From Promicromonospora soli (GTDB lineage Bacteria > Actinomycetota > Actinomycetes > Actinomycetales > Cellulomonadaceae): a stretch of 64,000 nt of DNA. The notes under the pieces are model-generated. The model did no database searches, was not told the origin of the DNA, and saw nothing but the letters and a program-made list of their open reading frames with translations. Of this stretch, positions 24,599-33,206 are shown piece after piece. The translations under genes were made by a program, and so were the position numbers. Position 1 is the stretch's first letter, and each line of letters begins with the position of its first letter. The DNA lies in contig NZ_BNAS01000002.1 in NCBI RefSeq assembly GCF_014653785.1, forward strand, positions 120,756 through 184,755. The letters are read 5' to 3'.

Positions 24599-26112
24599 GT
24601 ACGTTCCTCGGCATGCCCGCCGCCCGCGACGGCCGCGGGCCGAGCCCGCAGGCCGCGCCCGGAACCCTGAGCGGGATCGGCCGTCCGGAGGACCCGCTGC
24701 ACTGGGGCGCCTCGTTCCCCGACGCCGCGAGGGCCGCGCTCGACAACGGCCAGCTACGGCGCAACCTGGGGAAGGCGACGTCGACGATCCGGGCCAAGCG
24801 GGCAAGCGTGGTGGGCGAGGTACCGGACTGGGAGGCGCTGCGCGACGCCGGCTCGGCGCTGAAGACCGACGTGATGGCCCGGCTCCCGGAGCTGCTGGAG
24901 ACCTTGGAGCGCAACGTGACCGCGCGCGGCGGGGTGGTGCACTGGGCGCGCGACGCCGCCGAGGCGAACCGGATAGTCGCCGGCCTGGTGCGCGCCAAGG
25001 AGGCCGACGAGGTAGTCAAGGTCAAGTCCATGGCGACGCAGGAGATCGGGCTCAACGAGGCGCTGGCCGAGGAGGGCATCGCGGCGGTCGAGACCGATCT
25101 CGCGGAGCTGATCGTGCAGCTGGCCGACGACATGCCGTCGCACATCCTGGTGCCCGCCATCCACCGCAACCGCACCGAGATCCGCGACATCTTCCTGGAG
25201 CGGATGGCCGACGCCCCGCCCGACCTGACGGACGTCCCGCGCGAGCTCGCGATGGCGGCCCGCGCGCACCTACGGCGCAAGTTCCTCTCCGCGAAGGTGG
25301 CGATCAGCGGAGCCAACTTCGCCGTCGCGGACACCGGGACGCTCGCCGTGGTGGAGTCCGAGGGCAACGGCCGCATGTGCCTCACGCTGCCGGAGACCCT
25401 GATCACCGTGATGGGGATCGAGAAGCTGATCCCCACGTTCGACGACCTCGAGGTTTTCCTGCAGCTGCTGCCGCGGTCCTCGACGGGGGAGCGGATGAAC
25501 CCGTACACCTCGATGTGGACGGGTGTGACGCCCGGGGACGGGCCGTCCGAGTTCCACCTGGTGCTGCTCGACAACGGCCGGACCAAGGTGCTCGCCGACG
25601 AGGCGGGGCGCTCGGCACTGCACTGCATCCGCTGCTCGGCGTGCCTCAACGTCTGCCCCGTGTACGAGCGGGTGGGTGGCCACGCCTACGGCTCGGTCTA
25701 CCCCGGCCCGATCGGCGCGATCCTCACGCCGCAGCTCACCGGCGAGAAGTCGGACCTCCCGTACGCGTCCACCCTCTGCGGCGCGTGCTACGAGGTGTGC
25801 CCCGTCAAGATCGACATCCCGTCGATCCTCGTGGAGCTGCGGGCCCGCGAGGTGGCCCTGGCGGGTTCCTCGCCTGACACCGCGGATCGGGTCTGGAAGG
25901 CGGCCATGAAGGCCGCGTCCTACGCGATGGCCGACGGCGGACGCTTCCGCCGTGCTGCCCGGGTTCCGCGTCTACTTCGCGCGATCTCGCGGAACGGCGT
26001 GATCAGGCGGCTGCCGTTCCCCGGCTCGCTGTGGACGCGTTCGCGCGACCTGATGGAGCCGCCGAAGCAGACGTTCCGCGACTGGTGGGCCGAGCGAGAG
26101 GACGGACGATGA
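24595..26112 (+). CDS. lutB: Iron-sulfur protein LutB (L-lactate utilisation)
   Basis: This 505-residue LutB has the LUD domain in the first 300 residues (KVKSMATQEIGLNEAL, SGANFAVADTGTLAVVESEGNGR) and a ferredoxin-like domain with two 4Fe-4S clusters: CIRCSACLNVCP (344-354) and CGACYEVCP (395-402). It passes electrons from lactate oxidation. The start at 24595 overlaps lutA, and the protein begins MSTFLGMPAARDGRGPSP, matching other actinobacterial LutB proteins. It overlaps lutC by 4 bases, so the three genes are one translationally coupled operon. Confidence 0.94.
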   Translation: MSTFLGMPAARDGRGPSPQAAPGTLSGIGRPEDPLHWGASFPDAARAALDNGQLRRNLGKATSTIRAKRASVVGEVPDWEALRDAGSALKTDVMARLPELLETLERNVTARGGVVHWARDAAEANRIVAGLVRAKEADEVVKVKSMATQEIGLNEALAEEGIAAVETDLAELIVQLADDMPSHILVPAIHRNRTEIRDIFLERMADAPPDLTDVPRELAMAARAHLRRKFLSAKVAISGANFAVADTGTLAVVESEGNGRMCLTLPETLITVMGIEKLIPTFDDLEVFLQLLPRSSTGERMNPYTSMWTGVTPGDGPSEFHLVLLDNGRTKVLADEAGRSALHCIRCSACLNVCPVYERVGGHAYGSVYPGPIGAILTPQLTGEKSDLPYASTLCGACYEVCPVKIDIPSILVELRAREVALAGSSPDTADRVWKAAMKAASYAMADGGRFRRAARVPRLLRAISRNGVIRRLPFPGSLWTRSRDLMEPPKQTFRDWWAEREDGR

Positions 26113-26798
26113 CCGACACGAAGGCCGAGATCCTGGCCCGCATCCGCGCCGCCCTGGGCACGGACGGCGGTTCCGCCGCCCCGGCGGGCGCGACGGCGGC
26201 GGCCGGGACCGTGCCCCGGGAGTACCGGTCGGCCGGTGAGCACGCCCCGGGGTCCGACGTGGTGCTGGACCTGCTGATCGACCGGCTCGTGGACTACAAG
26301 GCGCACGTGCACCGGGTGCCTGTCGCCGAGCTCCCGGCCCTGCTCGCGCGGCTGGTCGCGCCGACCACCAGGGAGGCTCCACGTGGAAGCGTTGTCGTGC
26401 CCCACGGGCTCGACGGCGACTGGCTCTCCGCGCTGGGTGATGACGTTGATGTGCGCACCGACTCTCGCGACGCGCCGCTGTCGGCCGCCGACCTGGACGA
26501 GATCGACGCCGTCGTGACGGCCGCCCGGGTCGCCGTCGCCGAGACCGGCACGATAGTGCTGGACGGCGAGCCCGACCAGGGCCGGCGCGCGATCTCGCTG
26601 GTCCCCGACGTGCACGTGTGCGTGGTCCGGGCCGACCAGGTGGTGCAGACCGTCCCGGAGGCGGTGCGCCTGCTCGGCAGGGACCCCGCCCGGCCGCTGA
26701 CCTGGATCAGCGGGCCGAGCGCTACGAGCGACATCGAGCTCGACCGTGTGGAGGGCGTGCACGGCCCCCGGACGCTGCACGTGGTGCTGGTGTCCTGA
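26109..26798 (+). CDS. lutC: L-lactate utilisation protein LutC
   Basis: This 229-residue LUD-domain protein is the third member of the LutABC complex. It begins TKAEILARIRAALG and has SVVVPHGLDGDWL, VVTAARVAVAETGTIVLD and the conserved ending ISGPSATSDIELDRVEGVHGPRTLHVVLV. It follows lutB with ATGA overlap. The L-lactate supplied by the rhamnulose-1-phosphate aldolase/lactaldehyde dehydrogenase route (51.9-49.8 kb) could be its substrate. A 19-base dispersed repeat (26806-26824) begins right after the stop codon. Confidence 0.93.
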   Translation: MTDTKAEILARIRAALGTDGGSAAPAGATAAAGTVPREYRSAGEHAPGSDVVLDLLIDRLVDYKAHVHRVPVAELPALLARLVAPTTREAPRGSVVVPHGLDGDWLSALGDDVDVRTDSRDAPLSAADLDEIDAVVTAARVAVAETGTIVLDGEPDQGRRAISLVPDVHVCVVRADQVVQTVPEAVRLLGRDPARPLTWISGPSATSDIELDRVEGVHGPRTLHVVLVS

Positions 26799-26805
26799 CA
26801 CATCG

Positions 26806-26824
26806 GGTCTCGACAGGCTCGACC
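26806..26824. repeat. Short dispersed repeat GGTCTCGACAGGCTCGACC
   Basis: This is an imperfect palindrome located 8 bases after the lutC stop. The same sequence, in either orientation, occurs inside rhaB (49222-49240), the HSL esterase (51925-51943) and, diverged, the DUF2264 gene (42162-42180). Confidence 0.7.
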
Positions 26825-26834
26825 ACCGGTTGAG

Positions 26835-27248
26835 TCAGGGGTGCAGCTTCGCGCCCTTCACCACCTTGTCCACGATCCGCCGCTCGCCGGCCACCGCTAT
26901 CCCGACCAGGTCGAGCTTCTCGGTCGCGACGCCCGCGACGGCCGCCCGGTTGTCGACGTCGTTTCCTGTGGCGAACAGGTCCGCCGTGTAGACGCCGATG
27001 CGCAGCCCCCGCTCGTCGGCGCGGCCGCGGATCGTGGCGAGCCGGTCGCCGTCGGCCACCAGGACCATCACCGGGGTGCCGAGCATCGCGAGGTACTCGC
27101 GGCCGTCGGCGTCCCGGTAGGGCTCACCGACCAGCTCCGGACAGGCAGCGGTCACGGCGCTGGCCAGGAAGGCGGTGACGTTGTTCTCCTGCCAGGCGAG
27201 CAGGTCGTCCCGCAGCACGATCACGATCTTGGCTTGTTCGAAGGTCAT
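26835..27248 (-). CDS. DUF2000 family protein
   Basis: This 137-residue protein matches DUF2000 by KIVIVLRDDLLAWQENNVTAFLASAV at the start and by the C-terminal TEKLDLVGIAVAGERRIVDKVVKGAKLHP. The fold is small alpha/beta and no enzyme activity is known. It is divergent from an AraC regulator, an arrangement that suggests the AraC protein controls it. It is convergent with lutC. Nothing in the sequence shows a membrane segment or signal peptide. Confidence 0.82.
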   Translation of the reverse strand: MTFEQAKIVIVLRDDLLAWQENNVTAFLASAVTAACPELVGEPYRDADGREYLAMLGTPVMVLVADGDRLATIRGRADERGLRIGVYTADLFATGNDVDNRAAVAGVATEKLDLVGIAVAGERRIVDKVVKGAKLHP

Positions 27249-27298
27249 GACGCCCAGGGTGCGGTCGGGCGGCGGCGCGGATCTTGTACGTTCTTGAC

Positions 27299-28093
27299 AT
27301 GGGCCTGCCTGATTCGGACGTCGTACGCGCCTGGCGCCCAGGGGTACCCGGTGTCGCCGAGGTGCTGCACGCCGCCTGGCACGAGCACGCCTACCCGGCC
27401 CACACGCACGACACCTGGGCAGTGCTGATCGTCGACCACGGCCTGATCGGCTACGGCCTGGACGGCCACGAGCACGCTGCGCAGCGCACCGGGGTCACCG
27501 TGCTGCCGCCGGGCGTGGTGCACGACGGGCGGTCCGTGACCGCCACGGGCTTCCGCAAGCGCGTGGTCTACCTGGAACCCGCCGTGCTCGACGACGGCCT
27601 GGTCGGCCGGGCCGTCGACGCGCCGCTTGTCCTGGACGACACCCTCCGCGCGCGGTTCGCCGGCCTCGACCGGGCGCTCACCATGCGCGAGGACCTCGCC
27701 GCCGAGGGCCTGCTCGCCCTGGTCACCGAGGGCCTGGCCTGGCACCTGTCCGGCCGCCCGACGCCGCCGCGCAAGCCGCCCGCCGCCTCGACCGCGCGCC
27801 GCGCCCGCGACCTGCTCGACGCCGACCCCGCACAACCTATCCGGCTCGCGGAGGTTGCCACCGAGCTCGGCGTCACGGTGCCGCACCTGGTGCGCGCGTT
27901 CACCCGCGAGCTCGGCCTCCCGCCCCACCGGTACCTCGTCGGGCGGCGCCTCGACATGGCGCGACGTCGGCTGCTGGCCGGGGAGCCCGCCGCCGACGTC
28001 GCCGCCGCCACCGGGTTCCACGACCAGGCGCACCTGACCCGGCACTTCCGCCGCCTCCTGCGCACAACCCCGGCCCGCTACCAGCGCGGCTGA
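27299..28093 (+). CDS. AraC-family transcriptional regulator
   Basis: This 264-residue activator has an N-terminal AraC-type cupin (residues 15-130, with HEHAYPAHTHDTWAVLIVDHG and TVLPPGVVHDG) and a C-terminal double HTH (165-262, PIRLAEVATELGVTVPHLVRAFTRELGLPPHRYLVGRRLDMAR and AAATGFHDQAHLTRHFRRLL). Cupin His residues are intact. I take the ATG at 27299; a TACGTT -10 box ends 6 bases before it, so the transcript is probably leaderless. It is divergent from the DUF2000 gene, its likely target. Confidence 0.88.
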   Translation: MGLPDSDVVRAWRPGVPGVAEVLHAAWHEHAYPAHTHDTWAVLIVDHGLIGYGLDGHEHAAQRTGVTVLPPGVVHDGRSVTATGFRKRVVYLEPAVLDDGLVGRAVDAPLVLDDTLRARFAGLDRALTMREDLAAEGLLALVTEGLAWHLSGRPTPPRKPPAASTARRARDLLDADPAQPIRLAEVATELGVTVPHLVRAFTRELGLPPHRYLVGRRLDMARRRLLAGEPAADVAAATGFHDQAHLTRHFRRLLRTTPARYQRG

Positions 28094-28096
28094 CCT

Positions 28097-28163
28097 TTGG
28101 TTGTGGGCGCGATCGTTGCGCCTAAAACGGGCGCGTAGTCGCAACGATCACGCCCACAACCAA
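28097..28163. repeat. Dispersed palindromic element, copy 3
   Basis: This 67-base palindrome has TTGGTTGTGGGCGCGATCGTTGCG-type arms and the loop CCTAAAACGGGCGCGTAGT, the same orientation as copy 1. It lies between the araC stop and the kinase gene on the same strand, consistent with a terminator for araC. Confidence 0.85.
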
Positions 28164-28211
28164 GGGGTCTGCGGTGCGCGCCGTGGCAGCTGTGCGGGAG
28201 AATGGCATCTC

Positions 28212-28868
28212 GTGACCGACCCAGTGCCCGAGCCCACCCTCTTCGACCTCCCCCCGGGCGCCCGCCGCCCCCGGGCGCGGGTCGTGCTGCTGACCGGGCC
28301 GTCGGGATCGGGCAAGACGTCGCTGACGCGGCGCCTCGGCCTGCCGGTGGTGCAGCTCGACGACTTCTACCTCGACATCGACCACCCGGGCCTGCCGCAG
28401 CGCTACGGCAGCGTCGACTGGGACAGCCCGGCGACCTGGGACGGCAAGGGTGCGCTGGCCGCGCTGCAGGAGCTGGCGACGGAGGGCCGCGTCGACGTAC
28501 CCGTCTACGACATCCCGACGTCGCGCCGCACAGGCATGCGCAGGCTCGACATCGGCGACGCGCCGCTCGTCCTGGCGGAGGGAATCTTCGCGGCGCACCT
28601 CGTCGAGGAGTGCCGGGCCGAGGGGCTGCTCGCGGATGCGATCTGCCTGTCTCGTCCGCGTCTGGTCACCTTCTGGTTCCGGTTCCTCCGGGACGTCGCG
28701 GAGGCGCGGAAGCCGATCGGCACACTGCTTCGTCGCGGGACCTCGCTCCTGAGGGCGGAGCCTGCCATGATCGACCAGTGGGTTGCGCTGGGCTGCCGCG
28801 AGACCTCACCTGCACAGGCGGAGAGGGACATCCGCAACCTGCTTGTCCAAAAATCCTCCAACACGTAA
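28212..28868 (+). CDS. P-loop uridine kinase-like protein
   Basis: This 218-residue cytoplasmic kinase has Walker A GPSGSGKTS (29-37), the phosphoribulokinase/uridine kinase motif VVQLDDFYLDIDHPGLPQ, DWDSPATWDGKG and VPVYDIPTSRRTG, then VLAEGIFAAHL as the Walker B-like strand. Family members phosphorylate nucleosides, but this actinobacterial group lacks a proven substrate. The GTG at 28212 is preceded by GGGAGAA. A small palindrome, ACACGTAATCAACGTGT (28861-28877), overlaps the stop codon and may be a weak terminator. Confidence 0.83.
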   Translation: MTDPVPEPTLFDLPPGARRPRARVVLLTGPSGSGKTSLTRRLGLPVVQLDDFYLDIDHPGLPQRYGSVDWDSPATWDGKGALAALQELATEGRVDVPVYDIPTSRRTGMRRLDIGDAPLVLAEGIFAAHLVEECRAEGLLADAICLSRPRLVTFWFRFLRDVAEARKPIGTLLRRGTSLLRAEPAMIDQWVALGCRETSPAQAERDIRNLLVQKSSNT

Positions 28869-28938
28869 TCAACGTGTAACCGAACTGCCACGTATTTCAC
28901 ATCCGTAGGCCTCACTCTGGTCACAGGAGGTGGTGTCT

Positions 28939-30144
28939 GTGATCCAGCGCAATGGCTTGCGTGTGCTCTCGCTGTACGAGGGCTTTTTTAGTGGCGGGGC
29001 TCGTGTACTGCACTCGACTGTGGTCGCCGGTCTGCATCAGGGCGGTCGCCAGCAGCATTCCGTGCTGAGCCTGCACCACGAGGTCCGACGCGAGGCCACC
29101 CTCCAGCGGATGGAGGACGACCCCCGCTACCGCGCCCTGCGCGCCGCGGGCGTCCGCATCGGCTCCCTCGGCCGGAGCACCGATGGCAACCACGACCCGC
29201 GCGTGTTCAGCGAGGCCGAGCTCCGGGCGGCGGCTCGCCAGGCCGAGAGCTCGCACGTCGTGCTTTCCCTCAAGGAGCAGCCGCTCCGGCTCGTGAACCA
29301 GGACTCGTTCCCGCAGCGGCCGGTCATCGCCTGCCTGCACCGGTCCGACCCGGAGCACCAGGGCGACGCCCTCGGCGACCTGCTGACCGCCGCCGAGCGA
29401 GGCCGGCTCGCCGCCGTCGTCTGCTGCGCCGAGTCCACGCGCGACGCGTACCGCGACGCGGGCGTGCCCGCCGAGCTGCTGCGCGTGGTGCCGAACGGCA
29501 TCAACCTCGCCCGGTTCCGCCCGGTCCAGGGCGCCCGCAGGCTCGCCCTGCGGGGCGCGGCCGGGGTGCCCAGCGATGCGACGGTGGTCGTCTACGCCGC
29601 GCGGTACGACGAGATGAAGAATCCCGAGCTCTTCCTCCAGTCGGCCGCCACGTTCCTCGCGCTCGAGCCCAAGGGCCACGTGCTGATGTGCGGTGCGGGC
29701 ATGACCGCCGCCAACCCGGACCTGAAGGACGACCTCGCCCGCATCTTCGGCGACCGCAAGGACCTGCTGGACCGCCTGGACCTGCTGGGCGTCCGGCACG
29801 ACATGGAGCTGGTCTACGCGACGGCCGACGTCGTGGCGCTCACCTCGACGTTCGGCGAGGCCGCGCCGCTGTGCCTCATCGAGGGCTCGATGTGCGGGGC
29901 CGTGCCGGTCACGACCCCGGTCGGCGACGCACCGTCGATAGTGGACCGCATCGGGTTCGTGACGTCGTTCGACCCGACCGAGATCGCGTCCACCTGGATC
30001 GAGGCGGCGGCCCGGCGCCAGGAGCTGGAGTCGGCCCGGACCTCCGTCCGCCCCCGGTTCAGCCACGTCCGGATGATCGCCGGGTACTCGAGCATCATCG
30101 AGCGCGCGCACCGCGACGCGGGGTTACGCATGGCGAGGGTCTGA
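28939..30144 (+). CDS. Glycosyltransferase family 4-like protein
   Basis: This 401-residue GT-B glycosyltransferase has a Gly-rich N-terminal part (GLRVLSLYEGFFSGGARVLHSTVVAGLHQGG), the linker VPNGINLARFRP and a C-terminal nucleotide-sugar domain with VVVYAARYDEMKNPELFLQ and the EX7E motif in FGEAAPLCLIEGSMCG. It would transfer a sugar to a cell-surface or small acceptor at the cytoplasmic face. AGGAGG at 28925-28930 points to the GTG at 28939; two earlier in-frame GTGs lie too near that site. It is followed after 40 bases by a lacI gene. Confidence 0.87.
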   Translation: MIQRNGLRVLSLYEGFFSGGARVLHSTVVAGLHQGGRQQHSVLSLHHEVRREATLQRMEDDPRYRALRAAGVRIGSLGRSTDGNHDPRVFSEAELRAAARQAESSHVVLSLKEQPLRLVNQDSFPQRPVIACLHRSDPEHQGDALGDLLTAAERGRLAAVVCCAESTRDAYRDAGVPAELLRVVPNGINLARFRPVQGARRLALRGAAGVPSDATVVVYAARYDEMKNPELFLQSAATFLALEPKGHVLMCGAGMTAANPDLKDDLARIFGDRKDLLDRLDLLGVRHDMELVYATADVVALTSTFGEAAPLCLIEGSMCGAVPVTTPVGDAPSIVDRIGFVTSFDPTEIASTWIEAAARRQELESARTSVRPRFSHVRMIAGYSSIIERAHRDAGLRMARV

Positions 30145-30184
30145 TCGGGAGCGCGGGGGCCGTCGGACACGGCAGGATGACCTC

Positions 30185-31336
30185 ATGTCCGACGCCCCCG
30201 TCACCCTGAGCCAGGTCGCCCGCGAGGCCGGCGTCTCGCTCGCCACGGCGTCGCGCGCCATCAACGGGAGCGCGACGCGCAGCGTCCGCGAGGACCTGCG
30301 CGCACGCGTCCTGGAGACGGCGCGCCGCCTCGACTACTCGCCCGACCCCAGCGCGCAGGCCATGGCCCGCGGCCGCACCACAGCGCTCGGGCTCGTGGTC
30401 CATGACATCGCCGACCCATACTTCTCCACCATCGCCGCCGGCGTCGCACGCGCCGCCGAACGCGAGGGGCTCATCGTCACGCTCGCCTCGACGGAGCACA
30501 GCCCCGACCGCGAGCTCGCCTTCGTCGAGCTCGCCCGGCGCCAGCGGTCGCGCGCGATCATCCTGGCGGGCAGCAGGACGACGCCGCCCGATGCCGGGGC
30601 CGGGTCGGCCCCCGCGGAGACCGCCGCCCTGGCGGAGGGCCGGTCCCGGGAGGGCCGACCCCGGGCGCTGGAGTCGACCCTCACCGCCTTCCAGGCGGCC
30701 GGGGGCGGCGTAGCTGTGATCGGGCAGGCCGTCGGCGACCTGCCCGTGGTGGAGATCGACAACGTCGGCGGCGCGGACTCCCTCGCGCGAGCGCTGCACG
30801 GGATCGGGTACCGCCGGTTCGGGGTGCTCGCCGGGCCGCCTCGTCTGCGCACCGCCGCCGACCGGACCAGCGGGTTCCTGGACACGCTCGCCGAGCTGGG
30901 CTGCCCGGCGCCCGACCGGGACGTCGTGCACGGCGCCTTCACGCGAGACGGGGGCTACGAGGCGATGAGGGAGCTGGTTTCCCGCTCGCACATCGGCACG
31001 GCAAGTGGTGCGCGGGCCGACGCCCCGGAGGTCGTGTTCGCCGTCAACGACGTCATGGCGGTGGGTGCGATGGCCGCCGTCCGCGACGCCGGCCTGAGCG
31101 TGCCCGACGACGTGGCCGTGGCCGGTTTCGACGACATCCACACGTTGCGCGACGTGACCCCAGCCCTCACGACGGTGCGCGTGCCGCTGGAGGAGGTCGG
31201 TGAGATCGCCACCCGCATGGCGCTGGGCGTCGAGCTGGAGAACGTGCTCGTGCACACCGAGGTGGTGCTCCGGGAGTCGACCCGGCGCGACCCGCCAGGG
31301 CGGCACCCGACGTACGGGATGCGAGCGACGTCGTGA
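30185..31336 (+). CDS. LacI-family transcriptional regulator
   Basis: This 383-residue regulator has an HTH and hinge (VTLSQVAREAGVSLATASRAINGSATRSVREDLRARVLETARRLDYSPDPSAQAMARGRT, 6-65) and a sugar-sensor domain with LGLVVHDIADPYFSTIAAGV and a C-terminal VAVAGFDDIHTLRDVTPALTTVRVP. A Gly/Ala/Glu-rich insert at about 138-160 makes it longer than the usual 340 residues. A CAGGAT box ends 6 bases before the ATG. It is a candidate for the GGGAAAGCGCATTCCC operator upstream of the 31969 operon, by proximity only. Confidence 0.88.
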   Translation: MSDAPVTLSQVAREAGVSLATASRAINGSATRSVREDLRARVLETARRLDYSPDPSAQAMARGRTTALGLVVHDIADPYFSTIAAGVARAAEREGLIVTLASTEHSPDRELAFVELARRQRSRAIILAGSRTTPPDAGAGSAPAETAALAEGRSREGRPRALESTLTAFQAAGGGVAVIGQAVGDLPVVEIDNVGGADSLARALHGIGYRRFGVLAGPPRLRTAADRTSGFLDTLAELGCPAPDRDVVHGAFTRDGGYEAMRELVSRSHIGTASGARADAPEVVFAVNDVMAVGAMAAVRDAGLSVPDDVAVAGFDDIHTLRDVTPALTTVRVPLEEVGEIATRMALGVELENVLVHTEVVLRESTRRDPPGRHPTYGMRATS

Positions 31337-31415
31337 TGCCCGTACGCGAGCTGCGCACCGCGTAGAGCACACTGGGAACAACGGTTGGCACTCGAGCCAC
31401 GAGGAGGCGGCCGGC

Positions 31416-31853
31416 ATGAGTGGACGCAGGATGACGCGCGCCGGGAACCGGATCGGTACGTGGATGTACCGCACGCTGAACGGCAGGCTGGCCAGCGGCA
31501 GCAAGGACGTGCACGTCCTGATGATCACGACCCCGGGCCGCCGGACGGGCATCCCGCGCTCGACCTGCGTCCGCTACCTCGACGTGGACGACGGATATCT
31601 GGTGTGGGGCACCGGCTCCGGCTCGCCGCGCGACCCGGACTGGTTCCGCAACCTCCGCCGCTCGCTCGTGGCGGACGTCCAGGTGGGCTCCAGGCACCTG
31701 CGCGCCCGCCCGCACGAGCTGACCGGCTCCGAGCGCGACAAGGTCTGGACCGAGGTCATCATCGCCGAGGCCCCCGGAGTAGTCAGGTTCGCCCGGAAAG
31801 CCAACCGGCCCATCCCGGTGGCCATCCTCGAACCGGTCGACGGCGGAGAGTAG
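31416..31853 (+). CDS. Nitroreductase-family deazaflavin-dependent oxidoreductase
   Basis: This 145-residue soluble DDN-like protein has VLMITTPGRRTGIPRSTCVRYLDVDDGYLVWGTG and PDWFRNLRRSLVADVQVGSRHLRARPHEL, matching the F420-binding split barrel. Unlike its paralogue at 2799-3293 it has no membrane helix. It likely reduces a quinone or xenobiotic with F420H2. GAGGAGG precedes the ATG at 31416. It ends before a 24-base palindrome (31864-31887) that probably terminates transcription. Confidence 0.86.
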   Translation: MSGRRMTRAGNRIGTWMYRTLNGRLASGSKDVHVLMITTPGRRTGIPRSTCVRYLDVDDGYLVWGTGSGSPRDPDWFRNLRRSLVADVQVGSRHLRARPHELTGSERDKVWTEVIIAEAPGVVRFARKANRPIPVAILEPVDGGE

Positions 31854-31863
31854 TCAACCGCGC

Positions 31864-31887
31864 GCCGGTGCTGAGCTCAGCACCGGC
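31864..31887. terminator. Palindromic terminator
   Basis: GCCGGTGCTGAG/CTCAGCACCGGC is a perfect 24-bp palindrome 10 bases after the DDN-like gene stop, with no U tract. Confidence 0.55.
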
Positions 31888-31928
31888 CAGGACATGTACT
31901 CAGCACGTCCGGGTGCGCTACGCTCCTC

Positions 31929-31944
31929 GGGAAAGCGCATTCCC
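31929..31944. promoter_or_regulatory. LacI operator GGGAAAGCGCATTCCC with TACGCT -10 box
   Basis: This near-perfect 16-bp palindrome lies 25 bases upstream of the chosen GTG of the dehydrogenase operon and 5 bases after a TACGCT box (31919-31924), where a bound repressor would cover the start site. It matches sites at 18254, 63119 and 63207. Confidence 0.7.
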
Positions 31945-31968
31945 AGTTACGACGATGGAGTCCCGCCC

Positions 31969-33120
31969 GTGACCACACTTCGCATCGCCATGAACGGCGT
32001 CACCGGCCGCATGGGTTACCGCCAGCACCTCGTGCGCTCGATCCTGCCGATCCGCGACCAGGGCGGCGTCACGCTCCCCGACGGTTCCCGGGTCCAGGTC
32101 GAGCCGGTGCTGGTGGGCCGCAACGCGGACAAGCTCAAGGAGCTCGCGGCGCTGCACGACGTCGAGCACTGGACCACCGATCTCGACGCCGCCATCGCGG
32201 ACGCCGACATCGTGTTCGACGCCGCGATGACCAACCTGCGCCCCGCGACGCTCTCGAAGGCGATGCGCCAGGGCAAGCACGTCTACACCGAGAAGCCGAC
32301 CGCGGAGACGCTCACCGAGGCGATCGAGCTCGCGCGGCTCCAGGCGGAGACAGGCGTGACCGTCGGCGTCGTGCACGACAAGCTGTACCTGCCGGGCCTC
32401 GTGAAGCTGCGCCGCCTCGTGGACGAGGGCTTCTTCGGCCGCATCCTGTCGCTGCGCGGCGAGTTCGGCTACTGGGTGTTCGAGGGCGACACGCAGGCCG
32501 CCCAGCGCCCCTCGTGGAACTACCGCAAGGAAGACGGCGGCGGCATGACCACGGACATGTTCTGCCACTGGAACTACGTGCTGGAGGGCATCCTCGGGCA
32601 GGTCAAGACCGTGACGGCCAGGACCGTCACGCACATCCCGACCCGCTGGGACGAGTCGGGCAAGGAGTATGCCGCCACGGCCGACGACGCCGCGTACGGC
32701 ATCTTCGACATCACCACCCCCGGCGGGGACGACGTCGTGGCGCAGATCAACTCGTCCTGGGCGGTGCGCGTGTTCCGCGACGAGCTCGTCGAGTTCCAGG
32801 TGGACGGCACCCACGGCTCCGCGGTCGCGGGCCTGCGCGAGTGCCGCGCCCAGCACCGCTCGCACACTCCCAAGCCCGTCTGGAACCCGGACCTGCCGGT
32901 CACCGAGCCGTTCCGTGACCAGTGGCTCGACGTCCCCGCGAACGCCGACCTCGACAACGGGTTCAAGCTGCAGTGGGAAGAGTTCCTGCGCGACGTGGTC
33001 GCCGGGCGCCCGCACCGCTACGACCTGCTGTCGGCGGCGCGCGGCGTGCAGCTCGCCGAGCTGGGGCTGCTGTCGTCCGCCGAGGGCCGCCGCGTCGACA
33101 TCCCGGAGATTGTGCTGTGA
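31969..33120 (+). CDS. Gfo/Idh/MocA-family oxidoreductase
   Basis: This 383-residue NAD(P)-dependent dehydrogenase begins TTLRIAMNGVTGRMGYRQHL and has VFDAAMTNLRPATLSKAM, the EKPTAETLTEAIELA motif (about 107-121) and GVVHDKLYLPGLVKLRRL. The C-terminal domain carries WNYRKEDGGGMTTDMFCHWNYVLEGILG. Start choice: the GTG at 31969, because the frame upstream runs through an operator. It is the first of three genes (dehydrogenase, DUF993, TIM-barrel isomerase) that form an unassigned sugar-acid or polyol catabolic route. Confidence 0.88.
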   Translation: MTTLRIAMNGVTGRMGYRQHLVRSILPIRDQGGVTLPDGSRVQVEPVLVGRNADKLKELAALHDVEHWTTDLDAAIADADIVFDAAMTNLRPATLSKAMRQGKHVYTEKPTAETLTEAIELARLQAETGVTVGVVHDKLYLPGLVKLRRLVDEGFFGRILSLRGEFGYWVFEGDTQAAQRPSWNYRKEDGGGMTTDMFCHWNYVLEGILGQVKTVTARTVTHIPTRWDESGKEYAATADDAAYGIFDITTPGGDDVVAQINSSWAVRVFRDELVEFQVDGTHGSAVAGLRECRAQHRSHTPKPVWNPDLPVTEPFRDQWLDVPANADLDNGFKLQWEEFLRDVVAGRPHRYDLLSAARGVQLAELGLLSSAEGRRVDIPEIVL

Positions 33121-33206
33121 CGACGGGTGCAGCGCAGGGTGCGGGGCGAGGAACGAGCCACGCGCCCGAAGCGGAACACAAGGAACAGCACACGAAAGGA
33201 CAGCCT

